Positions 40,249-42,918 of a DNA stretch of 42,918 nt are shown piece after piece. The notes beneath the pieces are model-generated. The model saw nothing but the letters and a program-made list of their open reading frames with translations. It had not been told where the DNA came from and did not search any database. Each line of letters starts with the position of its first letter. Position 1 is the first letter of the stretch. Source of the DNA: Candidatus Firestoneibacteriota bacterium (GTDB taxonomy: Bacteria; Oederibacteriota; D2-FULL-39-29); the NCBI GenBank assembly GCA_903928075.1, contig CAIYPD010000067.1:1-42918 (forward strand), written 5' to 3'. The translations under genes and the position numbers were made by a program.

Positions 40249-42699
40249 GTGAAACGATTTTTTGGATGTTTCATATTTATAATTACGCTTGCAATTTATG
40301 CCGAAACCTCTTGTCCTACTGTTTATGTGGGGGATGGAGGGGAACTTATCTCTGCAGCGTATCTTATGGGTATACCACACTCGCCGGGATACCCATTGTT
40401 TTGTATCCTTGGCCAACTCTTTACCTGGCTTCCGCTCGGTTCTATAGCTTTCCGTGTTAATCTTGTCGCGGCATTCTTCGCCGCTTTGGCTATACTCCTG
40501 CTCTTTAATCTTTTAAAGAAAATATTATCAGGTTCAAACTTATTTGCTCTTATTTTTGCTGCTCTTTTTGCTTTTACAGAGGCCTTCTGGTCCCAGGCAA
40601 CTCACGCCAAAGGAGCACTCTATATATTAAATGTTTTTTTTCTCGCACTTATCTCCTGGATACTGGTCATTTGGTATTATAAAAGGAAGAATAACTACAT
40701 TTATCTTGCATCGTTCTTTTTTGGCCTGGCATTAACTAATCACTACACGGCGCTGGCCTTCTTTCCGGGGTTTTTCCTGTTCATATTCTTTTCCGATAGG
40801 ACGCGGTTTAAGGATATAAAGCTTATTACGGTTTCATTATTTTTGTTCTTATCAGGGCTCCTGGTTTATTTTTATCTTCCGATAAGAGCAGCCGAATATC
40901 CTCTCATGAATTCCAATAACCCGGCGGATCTTAAAGGCATGCTGGATCATATACTGAGGCTCCAGTATGGTTCGCTCTCTAAAAACAGTGAGACTTTCCG
41001 GTTGTTTTTTTCTCAGGCATTGACCATATTTTCCCAGCTGAATAAGCAATTTACTGTGCTCATTATTCTTCTAGCCTCGTTCGGCATCTATTATTGTAAA
41101 CAAAAACTAAAACCGTTATTTTATCTTAGCTTAACTGTATTTTTATTTGTGATAGCAGGTATTGTGATAGTCATAAACACTGAAATGACCCCTGTTTCTT
41201 TTGCTGTCAATAATCTCTTCTTTATACCTGCATATTTTATGCTTTTAATCTGGGCTTTTTTTGGTATCCATATGTTCAAGGACCGGTTTAAAAGCAGATC
41301 TGCATCCTTTATCGCTCTGATGATTGTTTTGCTATTTGTATCCTTCTTTTTAAAGTTGAATTTCAAAAAAAATGACAAAAGCGGTAACTATCTGGCATAT
41401 TCATACGGGGTAAATACTTTAAGGTCCTGTGAAACCGGCGGTATTATCTTCGCAAATGAAGACACACCTCTTTATCAACTGGCCTACCTCCAGTTTGTGG
41501 AAAAAGCCCGGCCGGATGTTATTGTTTGCGATGAGAACGGTATGGCGTACAGGACGCTTCTTACTACGCACGATAAGGGTATTGTATATAAAAACTTTCT
41601 TAATCAGAGGGTAGAGTTGTACCTTGAATCAGTTCTAAGGACTAACAGTCCTATCTACCATACAATAGAGAGCGGAATCTTTTCTTATAAGCGCTTTACA
41701 AAAGTTCCCTCCGGTATTCTCTATAGGGTACTGCGGGCTAACGAAGCGGGAAAAGGTGACGGGCGTATTTTTTCTTTTAAGGATACCGAAAAACCGGATG
41801 GAGTGAATTATGATATTTTTAACAGGGATATGCTCGCGCGCTACCGTATTTTTAAGGCAGATTACCTTTTTTATATCGCGAAAAAAGAAGAGGCAATTTT
41901 AGAACTTGTATCCGCAGATTCTCTTTCTTATGACATGGACTGGGTTCAGCATGAAATCGGCACCGTTTACGCCAGGTACGGTTATTCCAAAGAATATCTT
42001 TTACAGATGGAAAAAGCGTTGGCACTGCACCTGACCTCTTTTGAGAGAAGAAATAATCTTGGGAATGCTTACATGGGAGCGGGCCGGCTTGATGAAGCTG
42101 TGAAAGAATTTGATGCAGCAACAAGGAATGCGCCGGAAATAGCCGGTCCTTTTCACAATAAAGGTATGGCACTGAACGCACTTGGCAGAAGGGAGGAAGC
42201 TAAAAAATCATTTGAAAAAGCGGCAATGCTCGGACAGGCCGAAAGCTGGCAAGCTTTGCTCGGTATGTACCTGCAGGATAATGAGCTTGATAACGCTAAT
42301 ATGCTGCTCAAGAAGATGATGAGAGCCAATCCGCAAAATATTGATTTCTATGTAAATGTTGGCGTGGCCTATGAAAAACAGGGAAAAACTGCGGAGGCGG
42401 AAAAAATATACAGAGATGTCCTGGCGGTCAAACCGGAAGCTTCGCATGCAAGGATAAATCTCGGAAATATTTATATGAGCAAGGGTCAGGCGAAAGAAGC
42501 TGCGGGAGAATACGAAACTGCCATAAAATGTTCACCGGGTTTTGTGGATGCCTACTATAATCTTGGGATAGCTTACCTGAAACTAAACAGGTTTGACGAA
42601 GCAAAGCATTCCTGGCAGAAGGTACTGGAGCTAAACCCCGGTCATGCAGGAGCAAAAGAAGCGCTTATATATATTAGAGTTTTATCCACCGCTCATTGA
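40249..42699 (+). CDS. DUF2723 membrane protein fused to TPR repeats
   Basis: An 816-residue polytopic protein. The first helix leads to a TVYVGDGGELISAAYLMGIP block and HSPGYPLFCILGQL, the hallmark of DUF2723 proteins, which resemble protein O-mannosyltransferases. About ten membrane segments run to residue 380. A soluble part follows (380-600), then about six tetratricopeptide repeats (e.g. EKALALHLTSFERRNNLGNA, NLGIAYLKLNRFDEAKHSW). GTG 40249 is preferred over TTG 40180 because it begins at the conserved first helix. Sugar transfer at the outer face of the inner membrane is inferred. Confidence 0.88.
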   Translation: MKRFFGCFIFIITLAIYAETSCPTVYVGDGGELISAAYLMGIPHSPGYPLFCILGQLFTWLPLGSIAFRVNLVAAFFAALAILLLFNLLKKILSGSNLFALIFAALFAFTEAFWSQATHAKGALYILNVFFLALISWILVIWYYKRKNNYIYLASFFFGLALTNHYTALAFFPGFFLFIFFSDRTRFKDIKLITVSLFLFLSGLLVYFYLPIRAAEYPLMNSNNPADLKGMLDHILRLQYGSLSKNSETFRLFFSQALTIFSQLNKQFTVLIILLASFGIYYCKQKLKPLFYLSLTVFLFVIAGIVIVINTEMTPVSFAVNNLFFIPAYFMLLIWAFFGIHMFKDRFKSRSASFIALMIVLLFVSFFLKLNFKKNDKSGNYLAYSYGVNTLRSCETGGIIFANEDTPLYQLAYLQFVEKARPDVIVCDENGMAYRTLLTTHDKGIVYKNFLNQRVELYLESVLRTNSPIYHTIESGIFSYKRFTKVPSGILYRVLRANEAGKGDGRIFSFKDTEKPDGVNYDIFNRDMLARYRIFKADYLFYIAKKEEAILELVSADSLSYDMDWVQHEIGTVYARYGYSKEYLLQMEKALALHLTSFERRNNLGNAYMGAGRLDEAVKEFDAATRNAPEIAGPFHNKGMALNALGRREEAKKSFEKAAMLGQAESWQALLGMYLQDNELDNANMLLKKMMRANPQNIDFYVNVGVAYEKQGKTAEAEKIYRDVLAVKPEASHARINLGNIYMSKGQAKEAAGEYETAIKCSPGFVDAYYNLGIAYLKLNRFDEAKHSWQKVLELNPGHAGAKEALIYIRVLSTAH

Positions 42700-42850
42700 A
42701 CAGTCCAAAAACTTTGTTGCAATTTTTTTTCCGTTAAGTTGTTTTGTTATCTTTTATGGCAGGAAATTGGCTGAGTCCGGTGATGTTACCTTATCCTGTA
42801 TCCGTCATATCAAAAAATAAATAGAGCATGCAAAATAGCTAAAAGTGTTG
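42700..42850 (+). other. Intergenic stretch near the right edge
   Basis: No gene, known RNA or dispersed repeat is recognised. A run of eight T residues (42722-42731 region) follows no clear hairpin. Confidence 0.4.
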
Positions 42851-42856
42851 TATAAT
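42851..42856 (+). promoter_or_regulatory. -10 box of the last gene
   Basis: A perfect TATAAT lies 43 bases before the GTG at 42900. No good -35 is visible at 16-18 bases upstream. Transcription would start near 42863 and give a leader of about 37 bases carrying AAGGAGG. Confidence 0.5.
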
Positions 42857-42899
42857 AAGGCTAATAGAGGGTTTTAAGCAGTAAAAAGGAGGACACCAA

Positions 42900-42918
42900 G
42901 TGGGTGAAGCCAAAAAAC
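42900..42918 (+). CDS. Start of a gene cut by the window edge
   Basis: GTG 42900 is preceded by a strong AAGGAGG site (42886-42892) seven bases away. It encodes MGEAKK and then leaves the window. The product cannot be identified. Confidence 0.6.

Noticed and set aside
42700-42850. tRNA gene in the last gap
   Set aside because: No cloverleaf, TTCGA-type T-loop or CCA end could be found.

Overview
The window reads as one piece of chromosome from a Gram-negative-type (two-membrane) bacterium. Evidence for an outer membrane is a PorV/PorQ-type barrel protein with signal peptide, a large AsmA-family protein, and membrane glycan enzymes of the O-antigen-ligase and DUF2723 types. Gene content (isoprenoid and DNA-repair cluster, archaeal-type split glutamate synthase, CsaB pyruvyl transferase, TPR fusions, PorV-type protein) would suit an uncultivated candidate-phylum bacterium better than a model proteobacterium. 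I cannot place it more closely by eye. No phage, plasmid, transposase, CRISPR, rRNA or tRNA gene was found.

Layout. 1-3.5 kb: tandem repeats, then a sugar/polyol operon (IolE-like isomerase, mannitol-1-phosphate-type dehydrogenase, zinc sorbitol-type dehydrogenase). 3.7-11.4 kb: the common bacterial set xseA-xseB-ispA-dxs-nadK-recN, broken by repeat-filled gaps. 11.6-14.4 kb: cysteine desulfurase, an overlapping membrane protein, a cold-shock protein with promoter and terminator, and acpS. 14.4-17.1 kb (minus): glmM and yvcK, two genes linked to amino-sugar and cell-wall precursor supply. 17.5-22.7 kb: O-antigen ligase-like protein, tagatose-3-epimerase-like protein, ribulokinase, ribulose-5-phosphate epimerase. 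22.7-28.2 kb: a short promoter-terminator unit, then a five-gene glutamate synthase operon with its own ferredoxin and NAD(P)H:FAD oxidoreductase. 28.3-31.6 kb (minus): porV-type gene, M48 protease, aroB. 31.9-37.4 kb: AsmA, PAP2 phosphatase, DUF5693 protein and csaB, an envelope-polymer operon. 37.4-40.1 kb: a possible MITE-like element, three small envelope or secreted proteins and a LOG-family protein. 40.2-42.7 kb: DUF2723-TPR protein. The 5' end of a further gene lies at the right edge.

Two signals stand out beyond ordinary genes. First, most long intergenic gaps are built from a small vocabulary of repeat modules (core ATCGTTGAAGGATAT; a GTCCACCTTCGGTGAGATCT block; an ATCTGTGTCATCTGTTTTTA block; a 62-bp unit with two palindromes; GTAAGGT-type runs), shuffled in different orders and avoiding genes. 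Second, three genes (xseA, yvcK, the ligase) have a good -35/-10 pair with a 17-base spacer and the -10 box exactly 6 bases before the ATG, with no Shine-Dalgarno site. This predicts leaderless mRNAs, while nearly all other genes here carry clear AGGAG-type sites. All functional calls come from reading motifs; no database search was run.
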